DNA of 33,080 nucleotides from an uncultured beta proteobacterium (lineage in GTDB: Bacteria; Pseudomonadota; Gammaproteobacteria; Burkholderiales; Burkholderiaceae): positions 1 to 33,080 of the forward strand of contig CAJEZV010000012.1 of the NCBI GenBank assembly GCA_903995005.1. The letters run 5' to 3'. Of the stretch, positions 19,158-28,281 are shown piece by piece. A model generated the notes under the pieces. That model was given only the letters and a program-made list of their open reading frames with translations, did not search any database and was not told the origin of the DNA. The position numbers and the translations under genes are program-made. The stretch's first letter is position 1; the number at the start of each line of letters is the position of its first letter.

Positions 19158-19972
19158 GTACCTTAGGCACTGCTGGCGGCACCGATCAGGCCGCAGGTTT
19201 ACGTAATATTTTTGGCTCTGAAATGTGCCGCGTTATCTGTATAGCCAGTGCTTTAGATCCAGACTCTACTATTCACTTAGGTCACGGTACCGCACACAGT
19301 ATCAAGCAACTCGGTCATCGGGTACTTCTTGTCGATGAAGTACCTTTGGCTGATCGCAAGACAATGTCTGGTTTTTTATACCCAGTACGTTATGACTTAG
19401 GGCAAGTATTCTCTAACTCTGTTGACTTAACCAAAACCATTAAGCAAATAGAAGACAATCTTTGGTATGCCACTAGCGTAAAACTACGTTCCGAAGTCAA
19501 TGGCCGTTTTGCTAAGTATCCCAAGTTAGATGAGCGCTTGGTAAAGCATGAGGTTGATATCGACTATCTTGTTTTCCCAACGATTGATCCACAAGCCAAT
19601 ATCGTTGCATACTATGGCAACAATATTAAACGCATTTTAGTCACATCTACCGAGGAGTCCTGTCTAAAAAGGGCGATGGTGATGATTCGCCAAATGGCCC
19701 AATTGCAAATCGACGAGCCTTTAGCGGTACTGATTGTTGGCGGCCAGGATGAGGAGGCCGGAAATGCCGCTTTTGAAAAACTCAGAGAAGCGGCTCACAG
19801 AGCTCTTGAGCAAACCATTGAATCTTTGGGTTGGATTAAGGCTTTTACAGCCCAACGCGTAGAAATTGATGTTGATGACATGAGCTTCAATCCTGTTACC
19901 CGTGGTACACCCCATGAATTTGTTCTGCCACATGGTTTCTTTAAGGCAATTTCTGCCAAAATTACAGCTTAA
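19154..19972 (+). CDS. FlhG/FleN-like protein without a P-loop
   Basis: Position between flhF and fliA with an ATGA overlap. CRVICIASALDPDSTIHLGHGTAHSIKQLGHRVLLVDE aligns to the MinD/FlhG N-terminus but lacks KGGVGKT. Confidence 0.75.
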   Translation: MSTLGTAGGTDQAAGLRNIFGSEMCRVICIASALDPDSTIHLGHGTAHSIKQLGHRVLLVDEVPLADRKTMSGFLYPVRYDLGQVFSNSVDLTKTIKQIEDNLWYATSVKLRSEVNGRFAKYPKLDERLVKHEVDIDYLVFPTIDPQANIVAYYGNNIKRILVTSTEESCLKRAMVMIRQMAQLQIDEPLAVLIVGGQDEEAGNAAFEKLREAAHRALEQTIESLGWIKAFTAQRVEIDVDDMSFNPVTRGTPHEFVLPHGFFKAISAKITA

Positions 19973-20018
19973 GAACATTTTGAGATTTCCGATTGATATC
20001 CATTTCTGTGAGTTGTGA

Positions 20019-20711
20019 TTGAAGCCATCCAGTTATTCCCAGTCTATCGATATCGATTTGGCCATTAAAGAGCATTTACCGTTAGTAAAACGAATTGCTC
20101 ATCAGATCTGCTCTCGCTTGCCGCCAAATGTGGAGGTAGATGATTTGATTCAAGAGGGCTTAACGGGTTTATTGGATGCCTTAACTCGTTATGAGCCACA
20201 GGCTAATTTGAATTTTGAAGTCTATGCGCGCACCCGCATTCGCGGGGCTATCTATGATGCCTGCCGGAAAAATGACATCCTGCCACGAAACCAGCGCGAT
20301 GAATTAGAGGGTATAGAAAAAGTTACCCGCAAATTAGAACAAAATCTAGGGCGTCACCCTTCTGAAAAAGAAATTGCAGCAAGTGCACAGTTGAGCATCG
20401 AGGCCTACCATGCCATTATGGCCAACATGGTGCATCTTATGCCGCTCGATGATCTGTCCGATGATCTTTTGCCCTCAGATACCGACACATCAGATCCCAT
20501 GAGGGCAGTGGCCATGAGTCAATTAGGGGAGCGGATAGCTACAATTTTAGAAGGCCTTCCCGAGAACGAGCAGTTAGTATTTGCCCTTCACTACCAAGAA
20601 GATTTATCTTATCGTGAAATTGCGCAAGTGATGAATATTACTCCTGGTCGCATTAGCCAGATTCATACTCAAGGTATGATTCGGATTCGCGCCAAACTTA
20701 AAGTCCAATAA
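20019..20711 (+). CDS. fliA: Flagellar sigma-28 factor FliA
   Basis: EHLPLVKRIAHQICSRLPPNVEVDDLIQEGLTGLLDALTRYEP...FEVYARTRIRGAIYDACRKNDILPR; region 4 ENEQLVFALHYQEDLSYREIAQVMNITPGRISQIHTQGMIRIRAKL. TTG start. Confidence 0.97.
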   Translation: MKPSSYSQSIDIDLAIKEHLPLVKRIAHQICSRLPPNVEVDDLIQEGLTGLLDALTRYEPQANLNFEVYARTRIRGAIYDACRKNDILPRNQRDELEGIEKVTRKLEQNLGRHPSEKEIAASAQLSIEAYHAIMANMVHLMPLDDLSDDLLPSDTDTSDPMRAVAMSQLGERIATILEGLPENEQLVFALHYQEDLSYREIAQVMNITPGRISQIHTQGMIRIRAKLKVQ

Positions 20712-20767
20712 GTCTGAGTTTGCAGCAAATAGCCAATAAAACTTAATTTCAATTAGAACGGCAAAGA

Positions 20768-21181
20768 CTACACTTTGCGGGAAAGAACTCCACCAACTGA
20801 GCCAGGTACACCTCCTTCACTATCGTAGGTGGCGCTGGGCGCTTGCTGTGCAATAAAAGACTGCATTGCCGCACTGCGTTGCATCGCAAGACGAATCAAA
20901 TCCCCGTTGATTTGATGATTAACTGAAGCCTCGTCTAATAGGCTAAGCAAAACTTTCTTTTGCTCACCCGAAAACTGCTGAATATCTTGTTTGAGCTTTT
21001 CTGCTCCGCCAGGATAATCATTGATTGCGTCTAACGCTACATTAGTTAAATCTAAGGCAGCAGGAAGTCGATCCATATCATTGGCCTCTAGCGAGCTACG
21101 TAAGTCTCGAATTGCGCCTGCAACCTTTTGCAAAAAGGCCTGCATTCCATCAAATGAATTTGATGGAACTAAATCTGACAT
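20768..21181 (-). CDS. FlgN-like export chaperone
   Basis: Small helical protein after flgA-flgM; position fits FlgN, sequence signature is weak. Confidence 0.55.
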   Translation of the reverse strand: MSDLVPSNSFDGMQAFLQKVAGAIRDLRSSLEANDMDRLPAALDLTNVALDAINDYPGGAEKLKQDIQQFSGEQKKVLLSLLDEASVNHQINGDLIRLAMQRSAAMQSFIAQQAPSATYDSEGGVPGSVGGVLSRKV

Positions 21182-21219
21182 AAATTAATCAATTTGAAGA
21201 AAAACCCAAACTTAAGGGA

Positions 21220-21555
21220 TTAAGCTTGTTTTGGCTTTTGACCAATAGCAGCAACAACATCTTTAAGCATAGCCTGAGAAATCTTTTTGTAATCAATCTT
21301 AAATTCGCCATTAGCTACCTGATTGCGCAATTTTTCAATCAAGGCTTCGTCTGTCACTTTGCTTGATTTGGAGTCACTTTGCACTTCAGCTAATTTAGCC
21401 GCTAGGCTAATATCAAGATTAACTGCTGGGCCAGCAACTACATCCGTTGCCACTTTATTGGCGCCCGGGTTTACAGCAGTCGAGTTTAAGCCTGGGTTGG
21501 CTTTGCCAACTCCTGAGTTTGGCGGAATTAGCGCCGAATTCTCGTTAACTTTCAT
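21220..21555 (-). CDS. flgM: Anti-sigma-28 factor FlgM
   Basis: C-terminal KVTDEALIEKLRNQVANGEFKIDYKKISQAMLKDV is FlgM-like; lies between flgA and flgN-like. Confidence 0.9.
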   Translation of the reverse strand: MKVNENSALIPPNSGVGKANPGLNSTAVNPGANKVATDVVAGPAVNLDISLAAKLAEVQSDSKSSKVTDEALIEKLRNQVANGEFKIDYKKISQAMLKDVVAAIGQKPKQA

Positions 21556-21660
21556 CTCATTCCCTTGTGTACTACAACTATTTTACTACTCTTGGCAACG
21601 GCCTACTGGCTATCGCTTGTATGCCTTACTGTAACGCAAAACCATTGTTTTTACACTACT

Positions 21661-22338
21661 TTATTCGACGGTTACCACTACTACCGATGGCCTTAAAACC
21701 TTACCTTGCAACACCTGACCATCGGCTAAACGTACCCGGATCATATCGCCAATCATCCCAGCGGTTTGGGCTACGCCCTCACCAGATACTTCAAAATCCT
21801 TACCACTTAAAACTAGCCTAACAGGATCTCCTACCTTTACTACGGATGATTCCTTTAAATCGTTTAGCCCTATTGGAGATCCCATTTGCAGATGTCTACT
21901 TAAAACCCGCTCATAAGCTACTTTAGGGGTGCGCAAAACATCATCAGGCAAGAGACTCAAATCCCCTTCTATGACCCTTATATCAGTAGAATCAAGCTTT
22001 AGACCCGCAGGAAGATAGCGGGCGGCAACCACATAATCTCCAAATACATGCACATTAAAGGGTATATTTACCATCCAGGCTGCCTTGGCGCATCGCAATT
22101 GTAAGGTTGTTCTCCCCCAAACACGAGATCCAGGGGCCGTAGCGATCTCGATAGAACCCCCTAGACAGACTGGAACATTGATATTTGGGTCCACAAGATC
22201 AGCCTGCACGCGTAAGCCATTCACACTAGGGCTTTTTTGAATAAAACGCATAATTTCCTTTTCAACCTCAGGAGCTATGGCTGCCTGAGCGCTTGTGCCT
22301 AAAAAATAGGCAGCTATGATGGTCCAAAAAAAACGCAT
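21661..22338 (-). CDS. flgA: P-ring assembly protein FlgA
   Basis: Signal peptide; VVAARYLPAGLKLDSTDIRVIEGDLSLLPDDVL and GDPVRLVLSGKDFEVSGEGVAQTAGMIGDMIRVRLADGQVLQGKV (SAF/FlgA). Confidence 0.93.
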   Translation of the reverse strand: MRFFWTIIAAYFLGTSAQAAIAPEVEKEIMRFIQKSPSVNGLRVQADLVDPNINVPVCLGGSIEIATAPGSRVWGRTTLQLRCAKAAWMVNIPFNVHVFGDYVVAARYLPAGLKLDSTDIRVIEGDLSLLPDDVLRTPKVAYERVLSRHLQMGSPIGLNDLKESSVVKVGDPVRLVLSGKDFEVSGEGVAQTAGMIGDMIRVRLADGQVLQGKVLRPSVVVVTVE

Positions 22339-23924
22339 TATCTAGAGTACCGGTCTAGGGCAATCCAAGAGTAAACATTATTGGCGCCGTCTAGTGCTAC
22401 GCCTGCCATCCAGTAAGGTCGCTCTAGGGATCTTGGAAGATTTTGATGCACATTCATATTTTGAACACCCAAGAATTCGTGGGCGTGAATCACATAATCT
22501 TGATTACCAGCGCGAACATAGATACTTCGAGCTGGGTGAATGATCTCCCCCAAGAAATCAATCTTAGAATCACCCCCCCTGGTCAAGGGCTCTTCCCCAA
22601 GGTACTGAATGGCTGATACCGCATATTGCTCACCATGGCGAGTGAAAAAGGCCATTGGCATTCGAAGTAAGCTAGATGGACAAGACAAACGCACACCATC
22701 GTGATGTATCTCAAGTGAACCCCCTATCTCAGCCATCATGCTGCTCACAGCTAAGAGGTGCTCACTAGAAAGCGTCACATGATCTAAATCGACAAAAATC
22801 ATCAGCTCTTGCTGAACAGCAAAGATACTAGGACAAGGCGGCAAAATACTGAGTATGGTCAAGAGTTGCTGCGCAATCTCCGGATCAGCATAGACTTCAT
22901 CAATTAACAGCTCATCTGTTAAATTATCAAAAATATGACGCAAAGATTGCTGTCCAGACCGCACGAGTTCATCTTGCTCGCGACCAAGTAAATAATCTAC
23001 CTCTACGCCACTCCAGTTATCGCCCTTACCAACTAAACTGCGCGCTTTTTGCATGCGATTTAAATTGATAGAGCGATCTAAGGTGTAATGTTTATCTAAA
23101 TAACGCGTCTTGCTAGAGTACTCAAAAGCACTTTCTCGATCAATCGGCTTTGTTAAATTTTCGGGTAATGAGAAAGGCTTTGGCTCAGGCGTGGCAAATA
23201 CTATCGGAGGAAATTCTTTTCTTGGCGCAAACAAATGATTGATTTCATTTACTGCGCGGTCTAGATTCTGCTCCAAGACCTGTTGGCGCGAGGCTGGCTC
23301 TTGCGCAGCAGGCGCCATCATTTGCTGTGGTGCTGCTTGTTCTGGAGTACTTCCCTTTTTCGCCTGCAAACCACGAAAGAGTCCCGGCGAAAATTCTTGA
23401 TTTGGAAACACGTCCTCAACCTCTTCCTCAAGCGGGAAATCTTTATCTGCAGCAACTGTCACACTGCTTTCGACTTGATTCGACTGTACAGACTTCTCTG
23501 ATTCCTGGTTTAGATTTAAACTGTTTACCGCAATAGGCTCAGGAGAAATTGGTGCACCAGCTTTTAACTGAGCTAATTTATTGACAAAACTAGATTTAGC
23601 AGCTTGCAATATCTCATCACTAACACCCGATTGGGATGTGTCGCCAGGATGAACTTGTGTGACCCCAGCATTTGTTAGGGCAATGAAGTCATTTATCAAT
23701 AATAAAGATTGCGCTTGATTATTCTTAAATTGATTTGCAAGTTCTTGTGCAAACTCGGAGAGATCCTCAAGACCTGCCCCGTCAAGTGCATTGGCTAGAT
23801 CAATGCAATGCAATACAATGGACTCAACCTTGATTGGCTCAGATGTATTTTTAGGCGTAGAAGACAGCAACCCTTCGATGGCACGATCGACGTCTATTAA
23901 AAACAGGGGTTTTTCTTCGGCCAT
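22338..23924 (-). CDS. CheA/ChpA-like protein with eroded kinase core and CheW-like C-terminus
   Basis: MMAEIGGSLEIHHDGVRLSCPSSLLRMPMAFFTRHGEQYAVSAIQYL resembles the end of a CheA ATPase domain running into a CheW domain; RSIYVRAGNQDYVIHAHEFLGVQNMNVHQNLPRSLERPYWMAGVALDGANNVYSWIALDRYS resembles the CheW second half. TAATG overlap with flgA. Confidence 0.6.
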   Translation of the reverse strand: MAEEKPLFLIDVDRAIEGLLSSTPKNTSEPIKVESIVLHCIDLANALDGAGLEDLSEFAQELANQFKNNQAQSLLLINDFIALTNAGVTQVHPGDTSQSGVSDEILQAAKSSFVNKLAQLKAGAPISPEPIAVNSLNLNQESEKSVQSNQVESSVTVAADKDFPLEEEVEDVFPNQEFSPGLFRGLQAKKGSTPEQAAPQQMMAPAAQEPASRQQVLEQNLDRAVNEINHLFAPRKEFPPIVFATPEPKPFSLPENLTKPIDRESAFEYSSKTRYLDKHYTLDRSINLNRMQKARSLVGKGDNWSGVEVDYLLGREQDELVRSGQQSLRHIFDNLTDELLIDEVYADPEIAQQLLTILSILPPCPSIFAVQQELMIFVDLDHVTLSSEHLLAVSSMMAEIGGSLEIHHDGVRLSCPSSLLRMPMAFFTRHGEQYAVSAIQYLGEEPLTRGGDSKIDFLGEIIHPARSIYVRAGNQDYVIHAHEFLGVQNMNVHQNLPRSLERPYWMAGVALDGANNVYSWIALDRYSR

Positions 23925-23957
23925 GGGTACGTTGTGCTTAATGTACTTTTAACTTAA

Positions 23958-25943
23958 TTAAACTTTGATTTCGCGCTTGAGATCACTAAAGGCGCGACTC
24001 AATTCGTCAAATTCTTCTTGCCACAAATCCAGATCCCGCATTACCTGCTTCGCATCCATATTCAGCAACTCAATAACCTCAGGTGATACCTGAGGAGTGG
24101 CAGTCTGAGCATCAGCAACCCGGTCAAGAGCCTGCGCTAGTGAAGTACGCATTTTGGAAACAGTCGCCTCAACTCGCTCAACTAATAGGTTTAACTGCTC
24201 CGTTTCCACGGCTAATTGCTTGCTGGAGTGGTTGTCCAAAATTGCCAAATACAAACGTACGCCCTGCTGCTTCAAAGCAAAGAAAGCATCTTGTAGTTGC
24301 TCTAATGGGCCTCCGCGATCACCGTGAGAGCTGCTGCCATAAGACTCATCTCCTTGTGTAGAGCCCGAGCGCATCTGAGCACTCTTGTCTTGCAAGGTAT
24401 TGACTGAATGTCGCATTTTATTGCCTAACTGGCCAAGAGTCTTGATACGAGACTCAATGCCAATCACTTGATCTCTCAAGTCTTTACTTAACTCGGTAAT
24501 AACATTTACTACAGTTTTTAGCTCTGCATTCCCTGCACTAGCGGTCTCATTTTTGTCATCACCCGATTTAAGATCTGCTGAAAGCTGGGGCTCTGCTTTG
24601 GATTTCACATTCCTGGTATTTGCAGCCTTATTTAATCCCAAATCAATTGAACCCAACAACTCATCAGCTGCAGCTGCAAGCTTGGTAGTACGCTGACCTT
24701 CGACTTGAGTAACACGGCTATTTTTAAATAACATTGCACCTCCCAAGCCAGCACCAATCAAGCCAATCATGCTGAGTAATGTTAGGCCTAAAAATCCACC
24801 TGCGGTATTAAAGTCAAATAAACGTAATCCTGTTGAATTTTTCTGTGCAACAACGCGCAGTGCTTCGTGATCAGAAGCAAACTCACGAACCAGCTGAATG
24901 TTATTGGCATACAACTTGAGTGCAGAGGCGCTCTCTTGTGGCAACTTGGTGTGCCACGGACTTTGATGCACTTTTGGGATTGCTTGAGCAAGGCTCAAGG
25001 TTGACTTACCAGACGATTTTTTACCTGCCTCAATCTCAATCAACACTTTTTGATCAATCACAGTGCCCAAAGTCTTTTGGAGATCTGATGAGGCAGTTGC
25101 GCTGGTAATATTTTTTTGCCAAACTGCATTGGCCTTAACAAACTCAGTCAAACTCTCAGCATATTTTTTTGCAGGGGAATCGGTAGTCATTTTGTCTAAT
25201 TCGAGCGGCCCTTTTGAGGAAAGCAACACCTCAGCAGATTTAGCCAAAATATCCAAACCAGCCAAACCCTTCTCTTGAGCAAGCACTATCAAAATAGACT
25301 GTTCTGCGGTTTTAGCACCAACCAATATATCCTGAACATCCACAGCATTAACCGACTTTGACTCAGGCGTTGCAATAGTCAGCGCAGGAGTAGACATATC
25401 TCCCTCATTGGCAAGCTCTGCATACTTATCTGGCTTGCCAAATAGTAGATTCATGATTTTGGAATCTAACTTTTGGAAAAAAGCTAAAGCCGGATTATCC
25501 GAAAGTGTTGCCATGGCACCAGACTCATCAGCAGAACTCTTCGTGGCAACTAGACTCTTGTTACTATTTGCCGGAGTTGACTTCTGTGAGGTGACGCTAT
25601 TTGATGTGCTTGATACGCTTGAGCTATCAGCAGGTACTTTCAGATCATCGGTCATTGATCTTAAAAGTCGATCTGCCTTTTTCAGGTTATTAAAAAACTC
25701 TGAATCTAAGATATGGGTTCCTGAAGTTTGCTGCTGTAGATCTTTTAAAGCAGGGATTAAGCGTAGTACTTCAATCTGATCGATGTCAATGGCTTGTAAA
25801 TAACGCCCTTCGACTAGCCAGCTACGAGCCGTCAGATAAGCGCTAGCACTGGCAAGCAAAGCAACTGAAAAAGAAATGGCAGTCAACCACTGCCAAGGCC
25901 TAGTCGAGCGTTGAAAGACATGATTGTTATATATTTTGCGCAT
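23958..25943 (-). CDS. PilJ/MCP-like membrane receptor without a canonical signalling tip
   Basis: N-terminal TM, helical periplasmic-type region, second TM (FLGLTLLSMIGLIGAGLGGAMLF), then coiled coil; lies between CheW-like and CheA-like genes. Confidence 0.55.
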   Translation of the reverse strand: MRKIYNNHVFQRSTRPWQWLTAISFSVALLASASAYLTARSWLVEGRYLQAIDIDQIEVLRLIPALKDLQQQTSGTHILDSEFFNNLKKADRLLRSMTDDLKVPADSSSVSSTSNSVTSQKSTPANSNKSLVATKSSADESGAMATLSDNPALAFFQKLDSKIMNLLFGKPDKYAELANEGDMSTPALTIATPESKSVNAVDVQDILVGAKTAEQSILIVLAQEKGLAGLDILAKSAEVLLSSKGPLELDKMTTDSPAKKYAESLTEFVKANAVWQKNITSATASSDLQKTLGTVIDQKVLIEIEAGKKSSGKSTLSLAQAIPKVHQSPWHTKLPQESASALKLYANNIQLVREFASDHEALRVVAQKNSTGLRLFDFNTAGGFLGLTLLSMIGLIGAGLGGAMLFKNSRVTQVEGQRTTKLAAAADELLGSIDLGLNKAANTRNVKSKAEPQLSADLKSGDDKNETASAGNAELKTVVNVITELSKDLRDQVIGIESRIKTLGQLGNKMRHSVNTLQDKSAQMRSGSTQGDESYGSSSHGDRGGPLEQLQDAFFALKQQGVRLYLAILDNHSSKQLAVETEQLNLLVERVEATVSKMRTSLAQALDRVADAQTATPQVSPEVIELLNMDAKQVMRDLDLWQEEFDELSRAFSDLKREIKV

Positions 25944-25986
25944 ATTTATTGTCTAACTATAAGGTTTAGCGGTATACCCGGCAACT

Positions 25987-26394
25987 TTATAAAACCCCCA
26001 CCAAATGAAAATCTGAACCGTTGTAGTGTAGAAAGGGTGTTTCAGGAAAAATGAATGCATGGAACGGGCCCACAATATTGTTTACCCTGAAGCCAAGGCC
26101 CTTATCTATCCCATCTTTTAATACCACTACCCATGGAGCATGATCACGTTTTAATACCTGCTGCCAAGGCGCCATATTCTCAACTCGCTGACCTGTTCTA
26201 AGTAGCTGAAAATGATTGCGAAGATAGACGGGCTCACCCTCATGCACTACCACGCCGCTAATTTTGAGATCTTTAATCGATTGCTCCGCCTCAGGACAAA
26301 GAAAGACTGAGTGGACAAGCGATGCCGGCAGCGCATAACGCTCCCCATTGATGCGCAGGCCTAACCAATACTCTTGATTCTCTAAAGAACTCAC
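25987..26394 (-). CDS. CheW/PilI-like adaptor
   Basis: YWLGLRINGERYALPASLVHSVFL...ISGVVVHEGEPVYLRNHFQLL...WVVVLKDGIDKGLGFRVNNIVGPF follows CheW fold order; GTGA overlap with the upstream PDZ gene. Confidence 0.7.
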   Translation of the reverse strand: MSSLENQEYWLGLRINGERYALPASLVHSVFLCPEAEQSIKDLKISGVVVHEGEPVYLRNHFQLLRTGQRVENMAPWQQVLKRDHAPWVVVLKDGIDKGLGFRVNNIVGPFHAFIFPETPFLHYNGSDFHLVGVL

Positions 26395-27419
26395 GATATC
26401 TTACCTGCGAGGCGACGTTGATACCAAAACAGGAATCCAGCAATCCCAAAAATGACTAGACTACAAACGAAGCCGACCACCGCATCACCCATGCCAGTCA
26501 TATAAAACGCATTTTTATTTTCTATTTTTCTTCTTTGAGAAAAATAAGCATCAACACTCTCAAGTACTTTTTTATGTTGCCAATTCAGTACATCCTTGGA
26601 CTGAAGTTTAACTGGAGATGATCCGGTTAGATCTATTACTCCTTTGGAAATTAAGTTTAAGCGTTTGGCATTTTGCATTAAGTTGTTCGCAGCTTCAGTA
26701 CGCCAATCAACCGAAATAACAGGCAGCATTTCACGGCGGTATTGCTCAGCCATGCGTTTGCTGTCTTGCTCAGTGAGATACACTGCTTCTGGTGGAACTG
26801 CAAATCTGATACCACTATTACCGCCAGTAATAGGAGTACGGCTTGGATTTTTCATTGCAACCGAAATATTGTTTTGCTTATTTCTCAGTAACCTCAAGCT
26901 TGTTTCAGAAGATAACTTTTCATTTAGAGCCTGGTAATAACCCATGACTGACTCAATCTTAATAGAGCTAACGTACTGCACAAGATCACCCGGCTTTACC
27001 CCAGCTACATCGGCGGGTGATCCAGGTTCAACTGATTCAACAGTAGGAAGCGTTATTGTCAAAATCGGCCCAGAGCGCTTATTTTCAAACTCTGTAAAGT
27101 ATTGAAATGCCCTATTCACAGCATCATCCAAATTGACTGGAATAATCGCATCTTCGGCCAATTTAGGAACATCACTAGGCTTTAATCGACGAGTATTAAG
27201 TGTGGAATTATTGAGACGAAAATCAATTGCCTGATAACTGACATACTCTTCCAAATTGGGCATCGTTACCTTCAGATTTTTTAAGTCCGAGGAGGAGCTT
27301 GATAATTCAGCGGCGGCACCCAAAAGGGTTGCCAAAGAAAAAAACAATAGGAGGCTTGAAAAAGCTAAAAACCAAAAGTAAAGCCCTTTTTGCGTCCGAG
27401 GAAACTGAATTTTTAGCAC
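26391..27419 (-). CDS. PDZ-domain membrane protein with two TM segments
   Basis: PDZ core VESVEPGSPADVAGVKPGDLVQYVSSIKIESV; N-terminal TM FWFLAFSSLLLFFSLATLL and C-terminal TM VVGFVCSLVIFGIAGFLFWYQRR. No HExxH protease motif seen. Confidence 0.8.
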   Translation of the reverse strand: MLKIQFPRTQKGLYFWFLAFSSLLLFFSLATLLGAAAELSSSSSDLKNLKVTMPNLEEYVSYQAIDFRLNNSTLNTRRLKPSDVPKLAEDAIIPVNLDDAVNRAFQYFTEFENKRSGPILTITLPTVESVEPGSPADVAGVKPGDLVQYVSSIKIESVMGYYQALNEKLSSETSLRLLRNKQNNISVAMKNPSRTPITGGNSGIRFAVPPEAVYLTEQDSKRMAEQYRREMLPVISVDWRTEAANNLMQNAKRLNLISKGVIDLTGSSPVKLQSKDVLNWQHKKVLESVDAYFSQRRKIENKNAFYMTGMGDAVVGFVCSLVIFGIAGFLFWYQRRLAGKIS

Positions 27420-27427
27420 GTTCGTTT

Positions 27428-28237
27428 TTACTTTTTGTTAGAGCCAAAATCAGTTTTGCTACTAGCAAACTTATTACCGCCCTGATTTAAAATGAATCGC
27501 TGCTTTAATAACTCAACCTCTCGATGCTCAGCCATTAGCTGAACCTCTGTTTTGCGTTTATCCATGAGCAATCTACAACTAGCAATATCGTCAATCCAAT
27601 CGCCTGACTTCATTTCAATAATGGCCGATTCTAAGATATCACGACCATTTGTCTCGTTGGCTTTGATGCGCACAACAAATAAACGCACATCATCTACATC
27701 GCGCAAAGTCAGCTCGACAAAGTATGTTCTTGCGAAGCGATGATTAACAGCAGTCAGCGTGTACGGATAGTTATGTAGGGTGAAAAAAATCTTAGTGCCA
27801 TCATCTAACGGCATCGGCTCAACCTTAAGCTCAGTAATACCGGCTTGAGCATGCCACTCAAGATCGGTCTGTTGAGCCTCTAGACTCTTTTTTGGAAAAG
27901 CGCGGGTTTCAAAATAAATTTGATAAAGAGTTTCCGGCAAATGCCTTTCATTGGCCAAATTCTTCAGAACTTCGGCAGTAGAAGTAATTCGCAATCGCTC
28001 TGCCATTAAATCTAACTTCATATTAGCAATCTTTTGATTGATTACCTCTTCAAGCTGATGAGTCTTTTGCAAACTGGCTACCACTACGGGTTCAATGGGC
28101 TGAGCTTGCTGATCTTTAACCTCTTCGACTACTTTTCCATAGAAATCGCGGATGAAAAAATAGACCAGGGCAATGAACATGACCAGGCTCACGATCATGA
28201 TCAATTTTCCAGTAGTAAATGATGCGAAGAAATTCAT
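27428..28237 (-). CDS. Membrane-anchored protein of unknown function
   Basis: N-terminal TM LIMIVSLVMFIALVYFFI then a soluble domain; no recognised family. Operonic position. Confidence 0.75.
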   Translation of the reverse strand: MNFFASFTTGKLIMIVSLVMFIALVYFFIRDFYGKVVEEVKDQQAQPIEPVVVASLQKTHQLEEVINQKIANMKLDLMAERLRITSTAEVLKNLANERHLPETLYQIYFETRAFPKKSLEAQQTDLEWHAQAGITELKVEPMPLDDGTKIFFTLHNYPYTLTAVNHRFARTYFVELTLRDVDDVRLFVVRIKANETNGRDILESAIIEMKSGDWIDDIASCRLLMDKRKTEVQLMAEHREVELLKQRFILNQGGNKFASSKTDFGSNKK

Positions 28238-28281
28238 AGAGAAATTAAACCCTAAGAGCAGACAAAAGTTGCGTCAGTGTA

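Noticed and set aside
20761-20778. GCAAAG-ACTACA-CTTTGC hairpin between fliA and the flgN-like gene
   Set aside because: Only 6 bp and no T tract; not a convincing terminator.
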